Source: Hellea balneolensis (GTDB lineage: Bacteria > Pseudomonadota > Alphaproteobacteria > Caulobacterales > Maricaulaceae). From it: a DNA stretch of 6,932 nt. The stretch's first letter is position 1; the number at the start of each line of letters is the position of its first letter. The translations under genes were made by a program, and so were the position numbers. A model generated the notes under the pieces. It did no database searches and had not been told where the DNA came from. It worked only from the letters and a program-made list of their open reading frames with translations. The DNA is taken from assembly GCA_003233025.1 (NCBI GenBank), contig QIKS01000196.1, positions 1-6,932 on the forward strand. Direction: 5' to 3'. Of this stretch, positions 1 through 6,126 are shown piece by piece.

Positions 1-1
1 G

Positions 2-88
2 GACTTCACGTTATTTCTTGATGGTAGATTAAGTCTTGCATCCAATTTTGAGCTAGATATTGACGCCTCTCATTGTGTCCTTTATTGA
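2..88 (+). other. Possible C-terminal remnant of an unrecognised coding sequence
   Basis: One plus-strand frame is open from the window edge to a TGA at 86-88, giving about 28 residues that include FLDGRLSLASNFELD. I do not recognise the family. Such a short open frame can occur by chance, so this may be non-coding. If real, it is the end of a gene lying to the left, convergent with the integrase. The GTGTCC-containing direct repeats just after it would fit the end of an insertion sequence, but that is only inference. Confidence 0.2.
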
Positions 89-107
89 GGGGTTTATTGT
101 GTCCTTT
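72..107. repeat. Two direct copies of ATTGTGTCCTTT, period 24
   Basis: ATTGTGTCCTTT occurs exactly at 72-83 and at 96-107. The similarity continues a few bases further if one T is inserted (TTTAT against TTTTAT). The start-to-start distance is 24 bp, about two helical turns. The repeats lie beyond the 3' end of the integrase gene. They could be protein-binding sites at the end of a mobile element or a remnant of an insertion-sequence terminus; the sequence alone does not decide. Confidence 0.5.
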
Positions 108-125
108 TATGAAAGAGAAAAACAT

Positions 126-152
126 TTAACCTATTGTATTATATAGGATTAA
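126..152. repeat. AT-rich imperfect inverted repeat downstream of the integrase
   Basis: CCTAT at 130-134 and ATAGG at 143-147 are complementary around an 8-base loop. The outer TTAA flanks also pair if one inserted base is allowed. It lies 58 bases beyond the integrase stop codon. The stem is weak and there is no clear T-run, so a role as terminator is possible but poorly supported. A binding site or chance are equally plausible. Confidence 0.3.
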
Positions 153-164
153 TATATGAAAGAG

Positions 165-190
165 GCTCCTGCTTGCGGACTCGAACCTTT
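165..190 (-). other. tRNA T-arm-like fragment
   Basis: On the minus strand this reads AAAGGTTCGAGTCCGC, which looks like the T-loop region of a tRNA. GTTCGAGTC (178-186) is identical over 9 bases, and in the same orientation, to the T-loop of the tRNA-Leu at 1743-1751. No complete tRNA can be built: the T-stem pairs only partly, no acceptor partner is present and no CCA follows. It could be a degenerate far attachment site of a very small element, a leftover tRNA piece, or chance resemblance to a highly conserved loop. Confidence 0.25.
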
Positions 191-204
191 GTAATAGCAC
201 CCCC

Positions 205-1587
205 TTAATATGGCTCTGGCAACAACCTCTCAAACTTTACAGGAACGGTGTGAGCAATTTTAAGAAGCTCATCGCGGCGATATTCCATTGAACCACCATC
301 ACCGTAACTTGGGCGAGAATTTTTGTGACCCATCAGTAGGCAGCGCAAAGCAAAATCTAGCCCTGCCTCTTGCATACGCTTTTCGAATGAATGCCTAAAT
401 GAGTAAATTCTGTGGTTTTTTGTTGGGAATAAATTACGGGTGCGAAAAGCTTTCATCAAGGACGCGGAAAGAAGGCTACCCTTATCGCGATAATGAGGAA
501 AACCTTGAGGTGCGTTTTTCATCGCTGCCAATGAAACACCAACTAAGGGAATGTCCCTTATAGACGCTAATGACTTCACTTGCCTGTTAGTAGAGGCCCG
601 GATTCGAATATGCGGAACATCATGGCCGAGAACAATGTTTTCTTCTTGCAAATTCGCTAATTCACTTGGTCGGCATCCTGTTTCTATCATGGCATAAAAC
701 AGAAGAGTAGCTTCTGAATTTAGTCCTTTAAATATAGTCGGGTTCAGAAACTGTTGCTTAACCCAGTCATCTTCGAAATGAGGGATGTCCTTAAGACCCG
801 TTTCAGTGAAGTTTAAACGCCGGAACGGATTGTCTCGGTTTTCCTCACCAACGAACTCCCAATACTCTCGGTAGAGCTTGCGTAAGTTTCCCAATTCTCT
901 GTTAGCGCTATTGGCGGTTAACGCACGTTGGTTTCTGGTAGGCACCAAACGCTTTGCCCACCATTTGTAAAACTTTCTGGCATGTTCGCGCGTAATTTTA
1001 TCCATGGACATATCACCATGTAGTTTGATAAAATTGTTCACTGCGCGCAGCTTGATCTTACGCCAACCATTTATCTGCTCCTTGGACTTGCCAAGAAGTT
1101 CACTCATGGCTATTTCGTCACAATAAATTTTGAAAGCCTGAGTGACAGTGACAGATGGAGGGGTTACGGCGCCGAGAACGGCCTGTGTATCAAGTAAATC
1201 TGGTGCCCCGCCTCCTCGGCGCTCTAAACTCTCAAGCCGCCTCACAAGCTCCTCATGACCGTCTGACTGTAGTAAGTCATCCATAGGCATATATAAGAAG
1301 CCTTTCGCCATGGCTTGTCGCTTGGCAGCCTCAAACCTTTTCATAGCTAGTTGGGCCTTACGGCCTGTTATTCTTTCTTCATTAGTACGGCCTGACAAAC
1401 TTGCCCAATATAAATCTTCCGCCTCAATGAGTGCATCACGGCGCACTCTTGCCACTTCAATGGATTCTGTATTGAGACTTTTGCGAATATATATTCGAGT
1501 ATCGAGGTCAGAATAATGTGCAGGTATACGTCTAGCATAATGCCAATGCTTTCCCCGCTGCTGAAGATACCTATTTAGCTCTCTCAT
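205..1587 (-). CDS. Tyrosine site-specific recombinase (phage/island integrase)
   Basis: A 460-residue tyrosine recombinase that would catalyse integration and excision of its element at the adjacent tRNA-Leu. The N-terminus (residues 4-40, with HWHYARRIP and the RKSLNT turn) resembles the small N-terminal domain of tRNA-targeting integrases. A helical core-binding domain follows at about 145-250, and the catalytic domain at about 275-450. Visible catalytic positions are Arg306 in ETGCRPSEL, a likely Lys338, Arg398-His399 in YSFRHSF, His421 in LLMGH, and the probable nucleophile Tyr428 in RPSYGDG; Tyr435 is a less likely alternative. The first box II histidine is Tyr395. I chose the ATG at 1585-1587. 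The frame stays open to 1647, but the extra 20 residues come largely from a non-coding tandem repeat. A purine-rich AAGAAAG precedes the chosen start. The gene looks intact, with its 5' end toward the tRNA. The recombinase call is firm; the subfamily is less so. Confidence 0.93.
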   Translation of the reverse strand: MRELNRYLQQRGKHWHYARRIPAHYSDLDTRIYIRKSLNTESIEVARVRRDALIEAEDLYWASLSGRTNEERITGRKAQLAMKRFEAAKRQAMAKGFLYMPMDDLLQSDGHEELVRRLESLERRGGGAPDLLDTQAVLGAVTPPSVTVTQAFKIYCDEIAMSELLGKSKEQINGWRKIKLRAVNNFIKLHGDMSMDKITREHARKFYKWWAKRLVPTRNQRALTANSANRELGNLRKLYREYWEFVGEENRDNPFRRLNFTETGLKDIPHFEDDWVKQQFLNPTIFKGLNSEATLLFYAMIETGCRPSELANLQEENIVLGHDVPHIRIRASTNRQVKSLASIRDIPLVGVSLAAMKNAPQGFPHYRDKGSLLSASLMKAFRTRNLFPTKNHRIYSFRHSFEKRMQEAGLDFALRCLLMGHKNSRPSYGDGGSMEYRRDELLKIAHTVPVKFERLLPEPY

Positions 1588-1607
1588 AATGTACTTTCTT
1601 ACCGCTT

Positions 1608-1640
1608 TGATACACAAATTGATACACATTATGATACACA
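1608..1640. repeat. Three copies of TGATACACA with a 12-bp period
   Basis: TGATACACA occurs exactly at 1608-1616, 1620-1628 and 1632-1640. The spacers are A/T-only triplets (AAT and TTA), and a run of A follows the last copy. The array sits 20 bp upstream of the chosen integrase start and about 90 bp from the tRNA 3' end. Integrases of this class commonly bind short repeated arm-type sites beside the attachment core, so that role is likely. An operator for repression of the integrase gene by its own product is the alternative, and both could hold. The function is inferred; the repeat itself is directly visible. Confidence 0.85.
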
Positions 1641-1661
1641 AAAACAAGCCCCTTGGGCCTG
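1640..1661 (-). terminator. Rho-independent terminator after tRNA-Leu
   Basis: On the minus strand CAGGCCC pairs with GGGCTTG (one G-U pair) across a three-base AAG loop, and five T follow directly. The hairpin lies 66 bases beyond the tRNA 3' end and would stop transcripts from the tRNA, and from the maeB-MATE operon if that reads through. It also insulates the integrase gene downstream. The T-tract abuts the outermost TGATACACA repeat, so terminator and repeat array touch. Confidence 0.75.
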
Positions 1662-1727
1662 AAGTTGAAAGTTAATTATTTTTAGTGTTTATTTTCAATG
1701 ACTTAAGCCTCACAAAGAGGAAAAAGT

Positions 1728-1780
1728 TGGTACGGGTGAGAAGACTCGAACTTCCACATCTCTCGATACCAGAACCTAAA
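1728..1780 (-). other. Probable integrase attachment site (element-chromosome junction) in the tRNA 3' half
   Basis: The integrase gene begins 140 bp beyond the 3' end of the tRNA and is read away from it, the usual arrangement when an element uses the tRNA 3' half as attB. The crossover should lie between the anticodon loop and the CCA end, and the element restores the tRNA sequence. The exact core cannot be fixed because no long second copy of the tRNA 3' end is visible in the window; the other end of the element is probably to the left. The G1:U72 pair is compatible with a replaced 3' end. Confidence 0.55.
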
Positions 1781-1812
1781 TCTGGCGCGTCTACCAATTC
1801 CGCCACACCCGC
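1728..1812 (-). tRNA. tRNA-Leu (anticodon UAG)
   Basis: A class II tRNA gene with encoded CCA at its 3' end (1728-1730). The 5' acceptor strand GCGGGTG (from 1812) pairs with CACCCGT. The anticodon stem CCAGA/TCTGG encloses the loop TTTAGGT with anticodon TAG at 1776-1778, so it reads CUN leucine codons. A long variable arm follows and then a T-loop of TTCGAGT. The D-arm contains the usual GGTAGA. The discriminator base is A73, as expected for leucine. One oddity is that the first acceptor pair is G1:U72 rather than G1:C72, caused by a T in the 3' strand, on the side that an integrating element would have supplied. The gene still looks functional. It lies downstream of the MATE gene on the same strand, 51 bases away. 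Confidence 0.96.
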
Positions 1813-1821
1813 ACTGGGCGG

Positions 1822-1850
1822 GATGTGCCTTATTGACCTTCTCGCGTCAA
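1822..1850 (-). promoter_or_regulatory. Possible promoter of tRNA-Leu
   Basis: The minus strand carries TTGACG (1845-1850) as a good -35 match. CACATC (1822-1827) lies 17 bases further on at the -10 position, ending nine bases before the mature tRNA start. The -10 match is poor (two of six bases to TATAAT), though alphaproteobacterial -10 boxes vary. A GC-rich CCCGCCC discriminator lies between it and the tRNA. The placement is good and the sequence support modest. Read-through from the MATE gene, after which I see no clear GC-rich terminator, is the alternative. Confidence 0.35.
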
Positions 1851-1863
1851 CAAAAAATTGCTC

Positions 1864-3216
1864 TTATTTTTCATGCACGGTCATGGGCGTATATTTTAGT
1901 GTATAGATGATGGCAATCACGCCCGAGAGCAGGTTGGCGGCGGCTATGCCCAGATATACGCCGGTCATTCCCCAAAGATATATACCAATCCAGATAAAAG
2001 GAATAAACAAGATGACCGAACGGATAATGGTAAAGATTAAACCGTATTTTGGCCGACCAAGGGCGTTGAGGCCGGCGGCGCTAACAAAGACCAAACCATA
2101 GCCGGCGAAGGTGACGGGGACAATCCAGAAATACGGGATAGCCAACGCAATAACGCTGGTGTCTCTGGTAAAGGCCAGCGGGATAACCTCGGCGAAAATG
2201 CCCATCAAAACGCCGATAAATATTCCCCAGACGAAACAAATTTTAAAGCAAAATACAAATGTCTCGCGCACACGCTGCGTCAAGCCCGCGCCGCCGTTTT
2301 GCCCGGTGATAGCGCCAATGCAGGCGGATAAAGCAAACAGCAAAGTCAGGGCCAACATGCCAACGCGGCTAACCACCGTAAATGCTGCGACCTCGGTTGT
2401 GCCCAAGCTGCGGGCCACGATAGCCGTGGCGGCAAGTCCTGAAAACGGGACAATAACATTTGTCCAAATCGCTGGAAAGCCAACATGTAATATGGCGACG
2501 GTGGAAGATTTTATCCGCGCCAATGTTAGCCCGACAAATGCCACGGCCCTACGGTGCAAGACAACGACGTAGAGGCCAAAACACATGGCCAGTCCATTGG
2601 CGATCAATGTCGCCAATCCTGCCCCTTCCACCTCCATGCGCGGAAACGGGCCGATGCCAAAGATTAAAAACGGGTCGATGATAATGTTGAGCACCGCGCC
2701 GCTAATCATGATGGTACTGGGCAAGAAAGCTTCGCCCCCTGCCCGCAAGATATTATTACACATCATCGCCAAACCCATGACCATTAGGCTGGGCAGCGCG
2801 TATTTTAAATACAACAAAGCCAGGGGTTTGATCTCTGCGGTCACCCCCATAATTTCCAAAACATAAGGGGTGGCAGCAAAACCCAATATCGTCAGGCCGA
2901 TGGTGATCGCAAGCGTCAGCAACAACGCGCACGCGCCGTGAAGGCGGGCTTGGGCGGCGTCTTTGCGACCGATAGCCCGTGAAATAGCCGACAGCGTCCC
3001 GGCGCCAAGGCCGATATTGACGCTATTGCCGACAAAAACAATGGGGAAGCAAAACCCGACAGCGGCCAGAGCGTTGGTGCTGAGATGGCCGAGATAAATC
3101 GTATCGACCACCCCCGCCGACATCAGCGCTAATATGGCAATCCAGAACGGGCCAAGCATGCGCAAAACATGACGCGGCACCGAGCCTTTGGTTAAATCAA
3201 CGGTTTTTGTCGCCAT
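1864..3216 (-). CDS. MATE-family multidrug/toxin extrusion transporter
   Basis: A 450-residue inner-membrane protein, the usual length for the MATE family, whose members export cationic or amphipathic compounds in exchange for Na+ or H+. The sequence is hydrophobic throughout, consistent with about 12 membrane helices in two homologous halves. Family hallmarks are VDTIYLGHL with ALAAVGF (residues 37-54), an NNILRAGGEAFLP segment (154-166), LNIIIDPFLIFG (176-187, with Asn177 and Asp181-Pro182), and GLNALGRPKYG near 382-392 in the second half. The ATG at 3214-3216 follows the maeB stop by nine bases, so the gene is probably co-transcribed and perhaps translationally coupled; a weak GCGGGCG lies just upstream. 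The substrate cannot be inferred. The tRNA-Leu gene follows downstream on the same strand. Confidence 0.9.
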   Translation of the reverse strand: MATKTVDLTKGSVPRHVLRMLGPFWIAILALMSAGVVDTIYLGHLSTNALAAVGFCFPIVFVGNSVNIGLGAGTLSAISRAIGRKDAAQARLHGACALLLTLAITIGLTILGFAATPYVLEIMGVTAEIKPLALLYLKYALPSLMVMGLAMMCNNILRAGGEAFLPSTIMISGAVLNIIIDPFLIFGIGPFPRMEVEGAGLATLIANGLAMCFGLYVVVLHRRAVAFVGLTLARIKSSTVAILHVGFPAIWTNVIVPFSGLAATAIVARSLGTTEVAAFTVVSRVGMLALTLLFALSACIGAITGQNGGAGLTQRVRETFVFCFKICFVWGIFIGVLMGIFAEVIPLAFTRDTSVIALAIPYFWIVPVTFAGYGLVFVSAAGLNALGRPKYGLIFTIIRSVILFIPFIWIGIYLWGMTGVYLGIAAANLLSGVIAIIYTLKYTPMTVHEK

Positions 3217-3225
3217 GTGCGCCCG

Positions 3226-5502
3226 CTACCGTTTAGGCAAAGTACTGTAAGCAGCCAAAGCCGCCATGCGTGTAACTTCAGACGCGCTCGCACCCAATCG
3301 GCAAATCTGCACCGGCTTTTCAAGCCCGGTTAGAAACGGCCCCAAAACGGTCGCATTGCCAACGGCGTCAAGCAATTGTGTTGAGATGCTGGCAGAATGA
3401 ATGGCCGGCATGATAAGAACATTCGCCGCACCGCCCAGCCTGGAAAACGAATAGGTTAAAGCATGATTGGGGTTTAAGGCCACGCTGGCGCCTATATCGC
3501 CCTCATAGGCAAAATCGACATTGCGGCTGTCGAGGATTTTTACGGCCTCGCGAACCTTCTCCATTCTCTCGCCGCGCGGATTGCCAAAGGTCGAATAGGA
3601 TATGAGCGCAACTTTCGGCACAAAGCCAAAGTTTTGAGCAAACCGGGCCGTGCTTTCCGCAATATCAGCCAGCTCGGTCGCGGTGGGAAATTCGGTAATG
3701 CTGGTATCGGCGATAAACAGGGTCTGGGTTTTGTTCACAACGATTGATACCCCCATCGTCCGATGTTCTTTCCTATAGTCCAGCACCCGCCTTACATCGC
3801 GCAAGGCAGCGTCATAATCGCGGGTCACCCCCGTAACCATGCCGTCGGCAAGGTCAAAAACCAACATCAGGGCCGAGAAAACATTGCGGTCATTATTGAC
3901 CAGCCTTTGCGCGTCACGACGCAAGAAACCCCGTCTTTGCAAACGGCCATAGAGATGCTCGGTAAATTCGGCATTTCTGTCAAACAAACGGGCATTTAAA
4001 ATCTCCAAACTGCCGTCATTCTCAATGCCCAACAGCTTCATATTGTCGTGGATAGGGCGCTCGCGACCGACCAATATGGCCTTACCCATGCCGCGTTGCT
4101 GGAAAGCTTGGGCGGCGCGGATGACCGCCGGTTCTTCGCCTTCGGCAAAGACAATCGTGCGCGGGTTTTCAATCACGCTGGCGGTAATACCTTGCAGCAA
4201 GGAAGCCGTTGGATCGCGGCGCTGGGCCAGGGATTTCGAATAGGCCTCCATATCCTCAATCGGTTTGCGCGCCACCCCTGTATCCATAGCCGCTTGGGCG
4301 ACGAAGGGCGGTATTTTTGAAATCAATCTGGGATCAAAGGGGGCGGGAATGATATAATCAGGCCCGTATTGCGGCCGGTTGCCATGATAGGCCGCCGCAA
4401 CTTCCTCCGGCACATCTTCACGGGCAAGCGCCGCCAAGGCATGTGCGCAGGCCAGTTTCATTTCCTCATTCACATGGCTGGCCCTGACATCCAAAGCGCC
4501 TCTAAAGATATAGGGAAAGCCCAGAACGTTATTGACCTGATTGGGATAATCGCTGCGCCCGGTGGCGATAATGGCGTCTTGGCGGACTTCCAGGATTTCT
4601 TCGGGCCGGATTTCAGGTATCGGATTGGCCATGACGAAAATAATCGGATTGGGGGCCATAGAGGCGACCATTTCTTTTGTCATAGCACCCGCCGCGGACA
4701 ACCCTAGAAATACATCCGCACCCTTGGTCGCTTCTTCTTTGGTGCGAAATTTTGTGTCTATGGCATGGGGTGCTTTCCACTGATCCATGGCTTCTGTGCG
4801 GCCCCGATACAAAACACCCTTACTGTCAATAACAATGGCATTTTCATCCTTGACACCGAGCCTTTTAATCAAGGAAAGAACAGAAATACCCGCAGCCCCT
4901 GCCCCGGATAAAACCACCTTGATATCCTCAAATTTTCGCCCCGTCAGATCGCAAGCATTAATCAAGCCCGCCGTCGCGATAATCGCCGTGCCGTGCTGAT
5001 CGTCGTGAAAGACGGGAATATCCAGCTTGTCGCGTAGCTCTTGCTCGATAATATAACATTCCGGCGAGCCAATATCTTCCAGATTAATGCCGCCAAATGT
5101 ATTGCCAAACCGTTTGACGCATTCAATAAAAGCCTGCGGGTCTTCTTCCTCGACCTCAATATCGAAACTATCAATATCAGCAAAGCGCTTAAACAGGACG
5201 GCTTTACCTTCCATGACCGGCTTGGACGCGGCAGCACCAAGATTTCCCATGCCCAAAATAGCCGTGCCATTGGAGATAACCGCAACCATATTGCCCTTGG
5301 ACGTATAATCATAAACGCTGTCAGGATTGTCGGCGATGGCTTGCACCGGAATGGCAACGCCGGGCGAATAGGCCAGCGCCAAATCCCGCTGCGTCGCCAT
5401 GGGCTTGGTCGGCTCCATGGACAATTTCCCAGGCGTCGGTTTGGCGTGAAAATCCAAGGCCTGCTTTTCTGTAATAAAACTTTTCTTTATCTCTTTGGCC
5501 AT
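3226..5502 (-). CDS. maeB: NADP-dependent malic enzyme (malate to pyruvate and CO2), with C-terminal phosphotransacetylase-like domain
   Basis: A 758-residue hybrid malic enzyme, the typical length for MaeB. It oxidatively decarboxylates malate to pyruvate in the cytoplasm, supplying NADPH and linking the TCA cycle to acetyl-CoA. The malic N-terminal domain (about residues 18-150) contains LAYSPGVA and the SNGTAILGMGNLG segment. VFHDDQHGTAI (164-174) carries metal-binding aspartates. The NAD(P)-binding domain (about 162-400) has the GAGAAG dinucleotide loop at 200-205 and ATGRSDYPNQVNN at 313-325. A phosphotransacetylase-like domain (about 430-755) includes IADTSITEFPT and IMPAIHSASIS; in this family it is regulatory (acetyl-CoA responsive) rather than an active transferase. 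The ATG at 5500-5502 has a good Shine-Dalgarno site. The frame extends to a GTG at 5533-5535, which would add 11 residues that are not expected. NADP preference is inferred from the domain architecture. Confidence 0.95.
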   Translation of the reverse strand: MAKEIKKSFITEKQALDFHAKPTPGKLSMEPTKPMATQRDLALAYSPGVAIPVQAIADNPDSVYDYTSKGNMVAVISNGTAILGMGNLGAAASKPVMEGKAVLFKRFADIDSFDIEVEEEDPQAFIECVKRFGNTFGGINLEDIGSPECYIIEQELRDKLDIPVFHDDQHGTAIIATAGLINACDLTGRKFEDIKVVLSGAGAAGISVLSLIKRLGVKDENAIVIDSKGVLYRGRTEAMDQWKAPHAIDTKFRTKEEATKGADVFLGLSAAGAMTKEMVASMAPNPIIFVMANPIPEIRPEEILEVRQDAIIATGRSDYPNQVNNVLGFPYIFRGALDVRASHVNEEMKLACAHALAALAREDVPEEVAAAYHGNRPQYGPDYIIPAPFDPRLISKIPPFVAQAAMDTGVARKPIEDMEAYSKSLAQRRDPTASLLQGITASVIENPRTIVFAEGEEPAVIRAAQAFQQRGMGKAILVGRERPIHDNMKLLGIENDGSLEILNARLFDRNAEFTEHLYGRLQRRGFLRRDAQRLVNNDRNVFSALMLVFDLADGMVTGVTRDYDAALRDVRRVLDYRKEHRTMGVSIVVNKTQTLFIADTSITEFPTATELADIAESTARFAQNFGFVPKVALISYSTFGNPRGERMEKVREAVKILDSRNVDFAYEGDIGASVALNPNHALTYSFSRLGGAANVLIMPAIHSASISTQLLDAVGNATVLGPFLTGLEKPVQICRLGASASEVTRMAALAAYSTLPKR

Positions 5503-5510
5503 ATGCGTGT

Positions 5511-5517
5511 CTTTCCT
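5511..5517 (-). promoter_or_regulatory. Ribosome binding site deciding the maeB start
   Basis: AGGAAAG on the minus strand lies eight bases before the ATG at 5500-5502. It falls inside the extra 11 codons of the longer GTG-initiated frame, which argues for the ATG as the true start. Confidence 0.7.
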
Positions 5518-5597
5518 GATTTTCGGAATAGTCACTTGTACCTAACCCGATTTAACCAGTTTGGATAGCCCAAGTTTAAGAACCAGCGACCACAAAA

Positions 5598-5623
5598 CTG
5601 TGCTGCATGATTATACACAGCAC
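5598..5623. repeat. Inverted repeat flanking the maeB -10 element
   Basis: GTGCTG (5600-5605) is the reverse complement of CAGCAC (5618-5623). In an alternative register CTGTG (5598-5602) pairs with CACAG (5616-5620). The TATAAT box of the maeB promoter sits in the central loop. This is the position expected of a repressor operator, but the arms are short and no regulator can be named. Confidence 0.4.
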
Positions 5624-5637
5624 CTTAAACTGCACAA
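5610..5637 (-). promoter_or_regulatory. Likely sigma-70-type promoter of maeB (and the MATE gene)
   Basis: On the minus strand a perfect TATAAT lies at 5610-5615. TTGTGC, matching only the TTG of the -35 consensus, lies at 5632-5637 with a 16-base spacer. Transcription would begin near 5603 and leave a leader of about 100 bases before the maeB ATG. No other -10 of this quality was seen on this strand in the divergent region. Confidence 0.45.
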
Positions 5638-5645
5638 TTTTAAGG
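5623..5645. repeat. Perfect 7-bp inverted repeat in the maeB-glnB divergent region
   Basis: CCTTAAA (5623-5629) and TTTAAGG (5639-5645) are exact reverse complements around nine bases, giving a 23-bp dyad. It covers the proposed -35 of maeB and lies just upstream of the possible glnB -10, so a dimeric regulator bound here could act on both transcripts. It does not match the classic NtrC site. There is no following T-run, so a terminator is unlikely. Confidence 0.5.
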
Positions 5646-5656
5646 CAGAATGTTTC

Positions 5657-5666
5657 TTTATATGAT
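5657..5666 (+). promoter_or_regulatory. Possible -10 region of the glnB-glnA promoter
   Basis: TTTATATGAT contains TATGAT, five of six bases to the -10 consensus, which would start transcription near 5673 and give a leader of about 75 bases. No convincing -35 is present; the expected position falls in the TTTTAAGG arm of the dyad, suggesting an activator-dependent or weak promoter. I found no GG-N10-GC pair of the sigma-54 type on the plus strand between 5561 and 5746. Confidence 0.3.
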
Positions 5667-5719
5667 GTCCAGCTCCCGACACAACAAAAAAAGATTTTCA
5701 TGTGCGTCAACTCGCTTAA

Positions 5720-6085
<366 letters not shown>

Positions 6086-6126
6086 GGCTGCAATAAATTA
6101 CAAAAAAATCAAGTTAGGGAAGTAAA

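Noticed and set aside
1685..1906. 73-residue plus-strand frame
   Set aside because: It reads through the tRNA-Leu gene on the opposite strand; the RRLELPHLSIPEP stretch is the usual spurious translation of an antisense tRNA.
2111..2572. 153-residue plus-strand frame opposite the MATE gene
   Set aside because: It is antisense to a clear transporter, and its Thr/Ala/Pro-rich composition reflects the complement of hydrophobic codons.
5041..5568. 175-residue plus-strand frame opposite maeB
   Set aside because: It is antisense to a well-conserved malic enzyme and has no recognisable family features.
5621..5636. NtrC-like site (TGCA and GGTGC on the minus strand)
   Set aside because: The half-sites are one base short of the classic spacing, and their second half is imperfect.
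6086..6126. Possible terminator or promoter between glnB and glnA
   Set aside because: There is an A-run but no hairpin and no clear promoter; only the glnA ribosome binding site is supported.
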